DNA from: Metabacillus halosaccharovorans
GTDB lineage: Bacteria; Bacillota; Bacilli; Bacillales; Bacillaceae
Direction: 5' to 3'
NCBI RefSeq assembly: GCF_002019635.1
Contig: NZ_KV917372.1
Span: forward strand, 1,860,001-1,924,000
Length of the DNA stretch: 64,000 nt
Below are positions 1 to 8,863 of the stretch, piece by piece. The notes beneath the pieces were generated by a model. That model was given only the letters and a program-made list of their open reading frames with translations. It was not told where the DNA came from and ran no database searches. The translations under genes were made by a program, and so were the position numbers. Each line of letters opens with the position of its first letter. Within the stretch, counting starts at the first letter, position 1.

Positions 1-992
1 GGGCAAGTTAAATCATTGTATACGTTATAGGCATTATCCACTGTATTTTGGCGATCATCTTCACCATGAATAATATAAGTAGGCATTTGAATCTTTTCAG
101 CCATTCCGCGAAGATTATAATGCTCCAGTTTCGCTCTTGCAGCTGGCATGTCTTCCACACCAAAAATATGTTGTAAAATCTTTGCTAAAGGGTGATTGTC
201 AGGTCGTTTTCTCCAAACATCGTTATAATCATAAACAGCTCCCCAAATTGCACACGCTTTAAATCTTGGTTCAAATGCTGCACATCTTGCTGCCATATAG
301 CCACCCATTGATACGGCCATGATCCCAATTCGTTCCGGATCGACATCTAAATTGTCAACGGCCCATTCATATGCAGCTGTTCCCGCAGTATTATAATCAT
401 GTCTTGAATGAATATTGTGAAGTCGCAATGCCCCTCCTTGACCAGGTCCATCAAGTGCTAAAAGAGAAATACCTCTTTGATTTAAAAATTGTGCAGGTCC
501 ATAGTATAATTCTTCCGCTGTTGAATCTAAGCCACCAAACATGACCATTAATGGTCCTCTTTTTTGTCCAGGTGCTTCAAAGAAATATCCTGGAAGAGAT
601 GCTTGTTCAAATGGAACGTTAACAGCCTTTGGTGGAATGTCTAGCAATTCTCCGCCCTTTCTAAAGGAGTCAACCGATTTTAAATAGGTTGGTAGTTTTC
701 GATCATCGTCTGGTTGTAGGAAAAATTCAGCTGTACGGAAATAGTTTGCTGCACGCAAATAGCCTGCACGAGCAGTCTCCTTATGACCTTTATCCATTGC
801 ATCATTTGCTGTCGATAATGACTTGTTACCAGCGTTCATCCATTCATTATGAAAACTATCAAAGTCACCGAGCTTCATCCGACCGGCGGCATCTAAAATC
901 TCATTTACTTCACCGCCTCCAAAATAGGATTGGCTAATCATTCTTACTATTTGATAAGACCACATGTAGTTTTCAGGGAAAAAGTGCCACAT
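1..992 (-). CDS. alpha/beta hydrolase, FrsA / dihydropseudooxynicotine-hydrolase-like (C-terminus beyond window)
   Basis: The frame is open from an ATG at 992 to the window edge, about 330 codons. An AAAGGATG ribosome site lies just upstream. The first ~130 residues form a helical cap; the alpha/beta hydrolase core follows. The nucleophile elbow AVSMGGY puts the likely catalytic Ser near residue 228, and HGEDD near the window edge supplies the Asp. The catalytic His would lie outside the window. The architecture resembles esterases of the FrsA and 2,6-dihydropseudooxynicotine hydrolase group, some of which cleave C-C bonds in aromatic breakdown; that is family knowledge. The gene lies 100 bp downstream of an extradiol dioxygenase on the same strand. 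I infer it hydrolyses a ring-cleavage product or an aryl ester. The exact substrate cannot be read. Confidence 0.8.
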   Translation of the reverse strand, partial: MWHFFPENYMWSYQIVRMISQSYFGGGEVNEILDAAGRMKLGDFDSFHNEWMNAGNKSLSTANDAMDKGHKETARAGYLRAANYFRTAEFFLQPDDDRKLPTYLKSVDSFRKGGELLDIPPKAVNVPFEQASLPGYFFEAPGQKRGPLMVMFGGLDSTAEELYYGPAQFLNQRGISLLALDGPGQGGALRLHNIHSRHDYNTAGTAAYEWAVDNLDVDPERIGIMAVSMGGYMAARCAAFEPRFKACAIWGAVYDYNDVWRKRPDNHPLAKILQHIFGVEDMPAARAKLEHYNLRGMAEKIQMPTYIIHGEDDRQNTVDNAYNVYNDLTC

Positions 993-1093
993 CTATAAAA
1001 CATCCTTTCTTTCAATCTGAATCTGTTCAAACTGCTTATCTTTAGGAAATCCATTTGCCACAAAAACAAAAAACAATCTTTAAATCTCGAATA

Positions 1094-2041
1094 TTACTTA
1101 ATAATTTTCCCGGATTTATCCCATGGCATTTCTCTGCCCCAAGCATCGTTTGGATTTTCTGGAAGGCTCCATCTGTAAGGACCAAAATCAGGTGCAAACA
1201 CTAAATGTGCTCCTGCATACAACTCAAAACGATTTCCGCCCGGCTCATCAACATAGAAGAAAAAACCTTCGGCTAGAGCATGACGAGTTGGTCCACCCAT
1301 TGCTAGCTCGTAACCGCTTTCGATAATGTGATCGGCTGCTAATAAAACCTCTTCTCTACTCTCAACTGCGTAACAAACGTGATTGAATCCGCCTGGCTTT
1401 CCATTGTGAGATTTTAAGAAAGCAATATCATGAGAAAGATTTGTTACAGAAAGCCAAGCACCGATTTCAGGACTTCCTGGTTCATTTGCATCTAAAAAGA
1501 TTCCTTCATTATAACGGAATCCGATATTTTGATAGAATTCACGATCTTTTGTCACATCATTACTATGTAGGGTAATGTGATCAATACGACGTGGAGAAAT
1601 TCCGCGTCCTGGATTTTTTTGCGGACGGTTTTTCCATTTACTTTGAAGTGCTGCAGGTGCTTCATAAACTTCTACATCCCAGAAGATTTCCTCTAAATGA
1701 CCATCAGGTGACGTAAATTGGTACGCACGACCATGTCCTAAGTCACCTTCAATCCAGCCAATTCCTTGACCCAGCTTTTCAATCTGAGCTGCTGCTTCTT
1801 CAAGAGCCGCCGGACTATCAGCACGCCAGCCAATATGACCAAGACCAGGTTCTGCCCCCTCTGTAATCTTTAAACTGTGGTGATAATGTTCACCCCATGC
1901 ACGGAAATAAACGGAATTCCCCTTTCTCCCTGACTCCTCTAAACCGATAATATTTTTAAAGAAATCTGCTGATTCTTCTAATTTTGGGCTGATTAATTCA
2001 ACATGAGCTAAATGTGAAAAATAATGTGGATTTTTATACAT
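1094..2041 (-). CDS. two-domain VOC protein, probable extradiol (catechol 2,3-type) dioxygenase
   Basis: The protein has 315 residues. I start it at the ATG at 2041 because GGAGG sits 8 bases upstream; the frame extends a few codons further only through a TTG. Two tandem VOC (glyoxalase/dioxygenase) domains cover residues ~10-125 and ~152-285. In the second, His155 (RIDHITLH), His221 (FNHVCYAV) and Glu273 (RFELYAG) have the spacing of the 2-His-1-carboxylate iron site of type I extradiol dioxygenases. The first domain has no obvious metal triad, as is usual for this fold. The predicted reaction is meta-cleavage of a catechol-type ring. A cre-like site lies in the upstream gap. The gene sits between an AraC regulator and an alpha/beta hydrolase, which fits a short aromatic-ring operon. 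Substrate is not assignable. Confidence 0.85.
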   Translation of the reverse strand: MYKNPHYFSHLAHVELISPKLEESADFFKNIIGLEESGRKGNSVYFRAWGEHYHHSLKITEGAEPGLGHIGWRADSPAALEEAAAQIEKLGQGIGWIEGDLGHGRAYQFTSPDGHLEEIFWDVEVYEAPAALQSKWKNRPQKNPGRGISPRRIDHITLHSNDVTKDREFYQNIGFRYNEGIFLDANEPGSPEIGAWLSVTNLSHDIAFLKSHNGKPGGFNHVCYAVESREEVLLAADHIIESGYELAMGGPTRHALAEGFFFYVDEPGGNRFELYAGAHLVFAPDFGPYRWSLPENPNDAWGREMPWDKSGKIIK

Positions 2042-2123
2042 AACGTAACCCTCCAATAATAAGTTTTTTAAAAGCAGCCTTGTAAAAGCTGTGTATTTAA
2101 CTTAATTATAAGGAAGGTTATTT

Positions 2124-2138
2124 TTGAAAACGTTTACT
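2124..2138. promoter_or_regulatory. cre-like site (CcpA) upstream of the dioxygenase gene
   Basis: TTGAAAACGTTTACT matches the consensus WTGNAANCGNWNNCW at every defined position. It lies 83-97 bases upstream of the dioxygenase start, in the gap after the AraC gene. Catabolite repression of the ring-cleavage genes is inferred. Confidence 0.55.
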
Positions 2139-2141
2139 TTT

Positions 2142-3089
2142 TTATGAAAAATCATACCGATTTTTATCTTTTTCTAAATATTTATATAAATAACGAATGT
2201 CATTTTCTTCCACGAATTCATATCCTTCTACCCCCTCTTTTTTCCTTCGAGGAGTTGTAAAAGATGTTGATTGCTTCTTTCGATATTGATGTGGTGTTGT
2301 ATGAAACGTATCTTTAAATAACTTATGGAATGTGTTTAAGTTAGTAAACCCACACTCCATTGCGATCTGTATGATGGGTAAATCTGTTTCTAATAAATAA
2401 TAAAGAGCATGTTCGAGCCGAATTCCATTTAAATATTTAAGAAATGTTTGCCCCATATGCTGTTGAAAATATCTAGATAAGTATGGAGGAGTTAACTGCT
2501 CGGTTTCTGCTAGTTCTTCTAATGTAAGAGGATGCATGTAATGTTTCTCTATGTAGTCAGTAATTCTGTTCATACGTTCAATATTTTTTTTACTGGTTTG
2601 TTTTAATTCATGTTGATTTTTCATCTTGAAGTCCGTAACAAGATGATAGATTGTGTCCAATAGAAGTGAATGAACCTTTAAATCATAGTTTTCCTTTTTT
2701 TGTTTTACTGTTAGACATAACTGAGCGAGCAATGTTCGAATTTTATTAAATTGCTGCTGATTTTCATGGAGAAAAGATTGGCATTGAAATCGTTCTTGTT
2801 CTATCGTCATATAGCATTTTTTTATAAATGAAATGGGAATTTGAACAATCAATATCGTATTCTCTTCATCTGATTCAACTCCGTGAACTTCATTACTATT
2901 AATAAGCAGGAGGTCATTTTCATGTAAGATACAATCTTCTCTTCCAACGTAAACGCGCACCTTCCCCTTTAACACTAATAAAAACTCAATTCGGTCATGC
3001 CAATGCATGGCTACGTATTTCACCGTTGTCATTAGTAAGAATACGGGTACTTCTTCGTTTACGACGACGCTTTCGTATGGGTAGTTCAT
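2142..3089 (-). CDS. AraC-family transcriptional regulator with cupin sensor domain
   Basis: The protein has 315 residues. An N-terminal cupin-like effector domain (~1-100) contains the HWHDRIEFLLVLKG region typical of AraC sugar or aromatic sensors. A C-terminal AraC double helix-turn-helix spans ~190-290, with the segments LEELAETEQLTPPYLSRYF and IAMECGFTNLNTFHKLFK. The start has a GGAGGG ribosome site. It is followed on the same strand, after a gap with a cre-like site, by the dioxygenase and hydrolase genes, so it is the likely local activator of those genes. The N-terminal half resembles that of the AraC-GH39 fusion at 10266-12788, which suggests related inducers. The ligand is unknown. 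Confidence 0.85.
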   Translation of the reverse strand: MNYPYESVVVNEEVPVFLLMTTVKYVAMHWHDRIEFLLVLKGKVRVYVGREDCILHENDLLLINSNEVHGVESDEENTILIVQIPISFIKKCYMTIEQERFQCQSFLHENQQQFNKIRTLLAQLCLTVKQKKENYDLKVHSLLLDTIYHLVTDFKMKNQHELKQTSKKNIERMNRITDYIEKHYMHPLTLEELAETEQLTPPYLSRYFQQHMGQTFLKYLNGIRLEHALYYLLETDLPIIQIAMECGFTNLNTFHKLFKDTFHTTPHQYRKKQSTSFTTPRRKKEGVEGYEFVEENDIRYLYKYLEKDKNRYDFS

Positions 3090-3302
3090 ATGACTCCCTC
3101 CAATTTCACTTTATCTTTTTAGTGTGATTTTGCGAGATTGAAATATTATTATTTTTTGATAAACATCCATTAACTTTAACACGTTTATAATAGAAGAAGA
3201 AGGTACTAAAACTTATTGAAATTTCAAATTCGCAGAAAACTACTCTAAAGTAATGGAGTTAATAGGGCTTTAAATATCTAGCCCTTTTAAAAATACTTTA
3301 TA

Positions 3303-3691
3303 TTACAAACGAAATGCAGTTATCATTTGTTTTAGGTCGTTAGCTAAACTATTCAATTTTTTTGCTGTAGATGCAACATCTACCATAGAATTACTTGATT
3401 CTTCTACTGAAGCCGTAGTTTCTTCTATTCTAGCTGCAGACCCTTCTGAAATAGTCAATACTTCAACTATTGATATATTTATTTTCTCACTACTATTCGC
3501 AAGATTTCCAAGGGTAAGAGAGATATTTTTAACATCACTTTCCATAAACTAAAAGAGAATGCTCTATTTACTGAAAGTCCGCCCTGTTGAAGTGATATGA
3601 TTTTTCCACTATTCACTTCTTTAAATATACAAAATAGTGAGTTGGCCACTAATTCTGTTTCATTTGGTATATTGCTCACAATCATTTCCAC
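3303..3691 (-). pseudogene. remnant of a methyl-accepting chemotaxis protein (C-terminal end, frameshifted)
   Basis: An 80-codon stretch ending at 3303 encodes the extreme C-terminus of a chemoreceptor: SAARIEETTASVEESSNSM and a tail ending in MITAFRL, as in Bacillus receptors. Upstream, the reading continues in another frame (to about 3691), and the two overlap near 3479-3545 with no ligand-binding, membrane or HAMP segment. The signalling hairpin is missing. It is therefore a decayed gene. It lies between the AraC gene and a sugar symporter, so a receptor for the locus substrate may once have been here. Confidence 0.6.
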
Positions 3692-3765
3692 CTTTTGTTA
3701 TTCTGATATTTCTATTACAAACCCAGTTACAAGCATGAGAAGATTGATTTTAGATATTTACAAAA

Positions 3766-3791
3766 AAATCCCTACCTATAGGTAAGGATTT
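3766..3791 (-). terminator. rho-independent terminator of the GPH symporter gene
   Basis: A hairpin with arms AAATCCCTACC / GGTAAGGATTT and loop TATA is followed on the minus strand by a run of seven Ts. It lies 40 bases past the symporter stop codon. Confidence 0.7.
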
Positions 3792-3830
3792 CTTTTAAAC
3801 TCCTATAAAAGATTATACAGGTCTGGGCTG

Positions 3831-5207
3831 TTAGCTTTTCTCACTTAATTCTCGCACAATTTGTGGATGAATCTTATCTATTTTATAAAATGATGTCGCT
3901 ATAATTTGTAATACTGAAACTAAAATTGGTATAAAGAAATAAAGAAAATTAATTGAATTTACAGCTGACTCTGTAACGTTCTGCGCATCATAGCCTACGA
4001 AAGCCAATACATAGCCTACTACTGCCCCCCCGATTGCCATACCTACTTTTGTTGCAAAACTATACCCAGCATATAGAGTACCTTCAGTACGCTTTCCAAA
4101 TTTCCATTCATTGTAGTCTACTGAGTTAGCAGTCATACTGAACACGGAACCAGCAGATAAAGCATTAAAAAGATTTGCTATAAAATATATGGTAATAAAA
4201 AGTACTTGGTTATCAGCAAATAACGGTAAAACTGCAAAGCCCAAAATAAAGGTAATCTGAGAAATTATATTTCCTTTACGAAGTTGAAATTTTTTCAAGT
4301 ATACCGGCGTTAGAAATGATGATACGAAAACTGCGACGTAAAATAAAGACAATAAAATAGAAATCATCGCTGGATTTTTTAGCACTTGCATACAGTAAAA
4401 GATAGTTATTGATACAATTGCTCCAATTTTTATAAACATTAACAGTGAGAAGATAACTGTTGAAACCCAAGGACCATTCTTGAATGCAGTTTTATATGTT
4501 TCAAGAATGCTACCTTTCTCCCTAGTTACAGGCTTTTGTTCAACAAAACGTTCTTTACAATTTTTCACTATAACTAAAAAGGAGACACTGCAGATTGTCG
4601 CAAAGATAATAGTGGTCCATAAAAAACCTTGTTGCTGATTGCCACCGCCTAAATAACTAACTAAAGGCAGCGTTCCAACTGACACTAATATATTTCCCAG
4701 TGCCATCCCACCCATACGAATACTTGATAGTTGATTTTTTTCATTTGAATCTCTAGTCATAAGAGGCATTAAAGCTCCATATGGAATATTTACAACTGAG
4801 TATAATAATCCACAAATAATAAATGTTACATAAGCATAGATAATTTTAGTTGTATCCGAACCATTAACTGTCGTAAAAGATAATACATAAAAAACACTCA
4901 ATGGAATGATCCCGAAAATAATATAAGGTTTTGTGCGTCCCCATTTAGAGTATGTTCGGTCAATAAACCCACCAATAACAGGATCTATAAATGCATCAAG
5001 TACTCGTGAAACAAGGAATATAGTCCCCGTAGCAGCAACTGGAATAAAAGCTACGTCTGTATAAAAATAAAGTAAGAAGCTTCCAATAACTCCCCACATT
5101 AAATTAGAAGCAAAGTCACCAAAACCATAACTAAATTTTTCCTTAATGCTTAATTTTTCTGTTTCAACTGATATCGCTTGTGTATTCGTAACTTTTTCAA
5201 TTTCCAT
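3831..5207 (-). CDS. GPH-family (glycoside-pentoside-hexuronide) cation symporter
   Basis: The protein has 458 residues and about 12 hydrophobic membrane segments. The N-terminal part has features of GPH/MelB-type carriers: FSYGFGDFASNLMW, followed by DAFIDPVIGGFIDRT with the conserved acidic residues used for cation coupling in this family, and RTKPYIIFG. The family imports glycosides together with H+ or Na+ across the cytoplasmic membrane. The start has an AAGGGGG ribosome site. Two cre-like sites lie in the ~630-base upstream gap. Its place next to the C-glycoside deglycosidase genes makes it the likely importer of that substrate; this is inference from context. Confidence 0.88.
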   Translation of the reverse strand: MEIEKVTNTQAISVETEKLSIKEKFSYGFGDFASNLMWGVIGSFLLYFYTDVAFIPVAATGTIFLVSRVLDAFIDPVIGGFIDRTYSKWGRTKPYIIFGIIPLSVFYVLSFTTVNGSDTTKIIYAYVTFIICGLLYSVVNIPYGALMPLMTRDSNEKNQLSSIRMGGMALGNILVSVGTLPLVSYLGGGNQQQGFLWTTIIFATICSVSFLVIVKNCKERFVEQKPVTREKGSILETYKTAFKNGPWVSTVIFSLLMFIKIGAIVSITIFYCMQVLKNPAMISILLSLFYVAVFVSSFLTPVYLKKFQLRKGNIISQITFILGFAVLPLFADNQVLFITIYFIANLFNALSAGSVFSMTANSVDYNEWKFGKRTEGTLYAGYSFATKVGMAIGGAVVGYVLAFVGYDAQNVTESAVNSINFLYFFIPILVSVLQIIATSFYKIDKIHPQIVRELSEKS

Positions 5208-5736
5208 TACTATTCCCCCTTTATTTTAAAGGTCAAAGTTAGTTTATTTTTTCAAAAGATTAATAGTATATTATACTTTTAGCTCATACACTCTTTAAAA
5301 ATATAAGTAGCAACCCCATTTTATATAGATTTTACGTGCCCCTTTTTAGCAATCGCTTACAATAATGTATTAAATATTTCTTGTTTACCTGCTTTAAAAC
5401 TTTATACTCCTTCCTTAATTACTTTTTACGTATACGCTTACATTCATTTTAAATCCTTTCCCAATCTAGTCCCTCTTTATAATTAACTTAATATATATAT
5501 AATTCTATCCAAATCTTTAATTAATTTTGGTCAAGTAAGAACTGGTTAATTTTTTTGCTATCATTTTTAACCACTTATCATTATTAGGTTTAATTAGTTA
5601 TTATTTTAAAAGTTATATCATTACAGGCTATGTTTTTGGGACTTATACATAAAGTTTGATTACCCATGGTTAATATATAGGTGTTTAGAATATTATTCCC
5701 TTCTTAAATTAAGAAAAGAAGCATATTTCACTAAAA
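5208..5736. other. AT-rich intergenic region, promoter side of the symporter gene
   Basis: About 530 very AT-rich bases without a credible reading frame. It contains two cre-like sites (5348-5362 and 5429-5443) and presumably the symporter promoter. Nothing else was recognised. Confidence 0.5.
5348..5362 (-). promoter_or_regulatory. cre-like site upstream of the symporter gene
   Basis: Read on the minus strand, TTGTAAGCGATTGCT fits WTGNAANCGNWNNCW fully. A second, near-perfect copy (ATGTAAGCGTATACG, one end mismatch) lies at 5429-5443. Both are 140-240 bases upstream of the symporter start. Confidence 0.55.
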
Positions 5737-5763
5737 ATGGCCCCAATATTATATCGGGGCCAT
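5737..5763 (-). terminator. rho-independent terminator after the FAD monooxygenase
   Basis: Arms ATGGCCCC / GGGGCCAT enclose an 11-base loop. Ts follow on the minus strand only. It lies 75 bases past the monooxygenase stop. Confidence 0.75.
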
Positions 5764-5838
5764 ATAAAACATATAAAATTTGAAAGGGGATTTTCACTAA
5801 GTGATTTTTTAATCAAGATTTCAACTGTTTTACTTATA

Positions 5839-7116
5839 CTAATGATTAATAGTTTTTCCATTTTTGTATGCAGCAACCCCAGTCATAGCTTGAGGCGGGT
5901 TCTTTCCTTCTAAATCAAGAACTGTCTTAAGAAGAGTTTCAGCCTCTAGCACACTATTTTTTACGATTTGCCTCTCTGGGAATTTAGTATAATCTAATAG
6001 AAAATCTCTGAGGATACGAAGGGATTTAGGAGAATTATGAAAAAGCTTTCCTAAAGTCTTAGCAAATCCTACTACGTTATTTGTATAGTTAACTCTCTGA
6101 TTATCAAATTTTAATAACCCATCATGAAGATCATTTAAATTAGAAAGATCGACACCTGCTAAATATTTTCCCAAGAAATATCCATCCTCAAGTGCCATTC
6201 CCGCACCATAGGCTGCATATGGTGAAGTAGGATGGGCTGCATCTCCAAGAATTGTTACACGTCCTTTTGACCAAGCAGATAAAGGATCTCTGTACTTTAT
6301 AAGCCAGCGGAATAAGTTTTGTGAATTAGTTGCCATAAGAATTTCTGGTACTGGATAAGCAAAGTTTCTTAATTTTTCACTAATATATTTAAGCGGATCA
6401 CTCGGTTCAGGCTGTTCTTCCGTGCATGGTTCCACGAACCACCATTCAAAACAGTTTTTTTCATTATATACAAGTGGTGAATAACCAAATTGATGTAAAT
6501 CACTGTGGTTTAAAACAATTTCATTTCTATCTGGTCCTTCTAACTCGGACCAGCCAAGCCATACTGCAATTCCTAAATGTTGTAATTCTGATTCTCCCCA
6601 AAGTTGCTTTCGTACTAGAGAATTTACTCCGTCAGCTCCGACTAATAAATCTGCTGTATAAGACTTTCCATCCTCAAAAAGAATGTTCACTCCATCAGCA
6701 TCCTCTTTATAGGAGATGAATTGATGATCAGTTACAATCATTTCTTCTTGAATCTTGTCTAACAGTCGCTTATAAAGGTCAGAGCGCATGAGACCCGCCA
6801 TCCACCCTGAGACATTTGCTTTGTTTAATAAATCCTTATCAAATTGTTGTAGAACTCTTTGATGACCATCATACCGTCTAAATCTTTGAGTATCAGTAGT
6901 TGCCAAGTCATCTGCATAAATTCCATAACTGCGTAAAATATTAATGCCAATTGCATTAAGAATAATTGCTCCTCCTAGAGGTTTAATCTCTTTATGTCTT
7001 TCAAATATTTTAACGTCAAAACCTGCCTGAGTTAGAGCAATACCTGCTGATAATCCACCTGGTCCTGCTCCGATAATAGCTACTTTTTTTCTTGGTTTAT
7101 TGTTACTTTTACTCAC
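5839..7116 (-). CDS. FAD-dependent aromatic monooxygenase (salicylate / p-hydroxybenzoate hydroxylase type)
   Basis: The protein has 425 residues. It has the three hallmarks of class A flavoprotein hydroxylases: the Rossmann GAGPGG near residues 16-21 with ERH at the end of beta-2, the middle motif GADGVNSLVR (about 160-170), and the C-terminal ribose-binding GDAAHPTSPYAAYGAGMALEDG (about 300-320). Members use NAD(P)H and O2 to hydroxylate phenolic rings in the cytoplasm. The start is GTG at 7116 with an AAAGGATG site; a terminator follows. It is on the same strand as the C-glycoside deglycosidase genes 275 bases upstream, so it probably modifies the freed or intact aglycone. The exact substrate is unknown. 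Confidence 0.85.
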   Translation of the reverse strand: MSKSNNKPRKKVAIIGAGPGGLSAGIALTQAGFDVKIFERHKEIKPLGGAIILNAIGINILRSYGIYADDLATTDTQRFRRYDGHQRVLQQFDKDLLNKANVSGWMAGLMRSDLYKRLLDKIQEEMIVTDHQFISYKEDADGVNILFEDGKSYTADLLVGADGVNSLVRKQLWGESELQHLGIAVWLGWSELEGPDRNEIVLNHSDLHQFGYSPLVYNEKNCFEWWFVEPCTEEQPEPSDPLKYISEKLRNFAYPVPEILMATNSQNLFRWLIKYRDPLSAWSKGRVTILGDAAHPTSPYAAYGAGMALEDGYFLGKYLAGVDLSNLNDLHDGLLKFDNQRVNYTNNVVGFAKTLGKLFHNSPKSLRILRDFLLDYTKFPERQIVKNSVLEAETLLKTVLDLEGKNPPQAMTGVAAYKNGKTINH

Positions 7117-7351
7117 CTATTTCACATCCTTTAAAGTAGTATAAATCATAAATAAAACACCAAATAATCTTAATAAAAAAAGGAATGAATAACCCTCACT
7201 TTTTTGTAAGCGTTTTAATTATAATTTTAAACAACTATGATATATTAAACATTCATATTTTTATTATAAAAATTATATTTTTTTAATATTCAGAAATATA
7301 AAAAGGGAATGTAGTGAGAAAATTTGCTATTTATTAATCCTATATGCAAAT

Positions 7352-7378
7352 AAGCGAGAGCTAAAATTGCTCCCGCTT
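7352..7378 (-). terminator. likely terminator after the DUF6379 gene
   Basis: Arms AAGCGAGAGC / GCTCCCGCTT pair with one G-U wobble and a 7-base loop. The T tract on the minus strand is weak (TTATTT), so read-through into the monooxygenase gene is possible. Confidence 0.45.
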
Positions 7379-7391
7379 TTACTAAAGGAAT

Positions 7392-7796
7392 TTACACTAA
7401 AAGAAGTCTTCTCTTATGTGGTTTTGTACCAAAAACTGTATCTATTGATGGAGGTAAATAAGAAGCACTATATAAATAACTTACTTCAATATCATGGTAA
7501 CCGGGTTCAAGGCCACCTTCCTTAGATACGGTTAAAGTAGCAGGCTCTAACAGTCCCCAATGGACATCTCCAAGCGTTGCCATTTCACTTTGAGTGTAAG
7601 TTATACCACTGATAGTCCATTTAATTTGTTCTCCAGAAAATGTTTCTCCATCTACTTTTACCGTTGCTGGGCGTAACTGTGAAAGCCAAAGACCTCTATA
7701 ATATAAAGACCTAATATTCACTTGGAAACCAATTACTTTTCCATCACTTTCTACGTTTCTAAATCCTCTAGATTGGATACTTTCTTTTTCTAACAT
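7392..7796 (-). CDS. C-glycoside deglycosidase beta subunit (DUF6379 family)
   Basis: The protein has 134 residues. It resembles the small beta-sandwich subunit of heterodimeric C-glycoside deglycosidases (CarC, DfgB, DgpC; DUF6379): SRGFRNVESDGKVIGFQVN at the N-terminus, YYRGLWLSQLRP, VDGETFSGEQI, WGLLEPATLTV, and a basic C-terminus ending in RRLLLV. In characterised enzymes this subunit packs on a TIM-barrel alpha subunit, and the pair cleaves the C-C bond of a 3-oxo-C-glucoside. It starts 13 bases after the stop of exactly such a TIM-barrel gene, with an AAGGAGG site, so the two are translated together. Recognition rests on remembered family features, not a search. I know of no other role for this family. 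Confidence 0.8.
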   Translation of the reverse strand: MLEKESIQSRGFRNVESDGKVIGFQVNIRSLYYRGLWLSQLRPATVKVDGETFSGEQIKWTISGITYTQSEMATLGDVHWGLLEPATLTVSKEGGLEPGYHDIEVSYLYSASYLPPSIDTVFGTKPHKRRLLLV

Positions 7797-7809
7797 GATA
7801 TATTCCTCC

Positions 7810-8703
7810 TTACTCTCCTAATATCTTTTTCATCATGATATGATGCTTACGTACTTGCTCAGGAGCTGTTCCTAAAACACCTTTATTAGGCCCTTCATAT
7901 TCACTTACCATATAACCATCCCATTTATGCTCAACTAACGTATTAAGTATCTTTTCATAAGGAATTGTTACTTCCTCAAACTCATCAGATACCTTAATAA
8001 ATTTTGCATGGCAACAATAAATATAAGGTAAAAGTGGGATAATATCTTCAACTGGGCTGTGTTCAGATTCTGGCATGATGAAATCATCAGGACCCCATTC
8101 ATCCTTCGGTAATCGTTCTGTTTGAAACACACCAAAGTCCATACATAAACCAAAATGTTTTGTTCCTGTCTTTTTGATGAATTCAACATAATCATCAACC
8201 ATTTTTGATTTTAGTAGTGTCGGTGGATGTATTTCTGGACACATAACAACATCATACTTTTCAGCCATAGGCAGTGCCTTTGCAATAAATTCTGACCAAT
8301 TTTCTACGGGTGTTAGAGTTTCATCAATTACCCCTAATTTTGTTCGAAGAACCTTAAACCCTAGCCGATTAGCAAGTTTAAAATCTTGTATTAGCATATT
8401 GTAAGATTCTTCAGTTGTAAGCTGTCTTCCCTCAAACAAACGAGAATCTACCCAATGACCATATTCAGCAGGCACGATATCATATTTCTCAATTAATTTA
8501 TCCCATTTTTCAAGCCATTCATTACTTGGATTTGGATATCCTTCGATATGTGCGTTTGCAAGAATTTCTAATCCTCTAGCACCCATATCATTCATTTCTT
8601 TAAACATATCTTCTAAATCCATCGTTACACCAAATTCCGCGGCATAACTATAAAGAGAAACCCCTCTTTTTGGTTTTCCAACCTTATTTAATTCAGTACT
8701 CAT
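7810..8703 (-). CDS. C-glycoside deglycosidase alpha subunit (xylose-isomerase-like TIM barrel)
   Basis: The protein has 297 residues and a sugar-phosphate isomerase/epimerase-like TIM barrel. The expected metal ligands are present: Glu157 (CPEIHPP), Asp189 (CMDFG), His232 (CCHAKF) and Glu268 or Glu270 (VSEYEG). His159 beside the first ligand is a further candidate active-site residue. Alpha subunits of C-glycoside deglycosidases (CarB, DfgA, DgpB) have this fold and use a divalent metal to start elimination of the aglycone from the 3-oxo sugar. The adjoining DUF6379 gene makes this assignment much more likely than a plain epimerase. The Gfo/Idh/MocA oxidoreductase 160 bases upstream would make the 3-oxo intermediate. 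The ribosome site is AAGGGAG. Confidence 0.78.
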   Translation of the reverse strand: MSTELNKVGKPKRGVSLYSYAAEFGVTMDLEDMFKEMNDMGARGLEILANAHIEGYPNPSNEWLEKWDKLIEKYDIVPAEYGHWVDSRLFEGRQLTTEESYNMLIQDFKLANRLGFKVLRTKLGVIDETLTPVENWSEFIAKALPMAEKYDVVMCPEIHPPTLLKSKMVDDYVEFIKKTGTKHFGLCMDFGVFQTERLPKDEWGPDDFIMPESEHSPVEDIIPLLPYIYCCHAKFIKVSDEFEEVTIPYEKILNTLVEHKWDGYMVSEYEGPNKGVLGTAPEQVRKHHIMMKKILGE

Positions 8704-8863
8704 ATTTCTTCTCCCTTCTGACTCTCTTTTTACTATTACTATCTGAAGTTTAAAAGTTTAAAACTATGGCTTTCGCTTTAGTACTTAACGATATGCTACT
8801 ATTTTCTACCTTTTAACGTCTGATTACTTGATTTTAAAACTCATATCCTATTTATTCTCTTTA

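Noticed and set aside
689-937. 82-codon plus-strand open frame
   Set aside because: It is antisense to the clear alpha/beta hydrolase frame and has no ribosome site or family pattern.
5208-5838. Possible small gene in the 630-base gap
   Set aside because: Very AT-rich, stops in all frames, only cre-like sites and a terminator could be supported.
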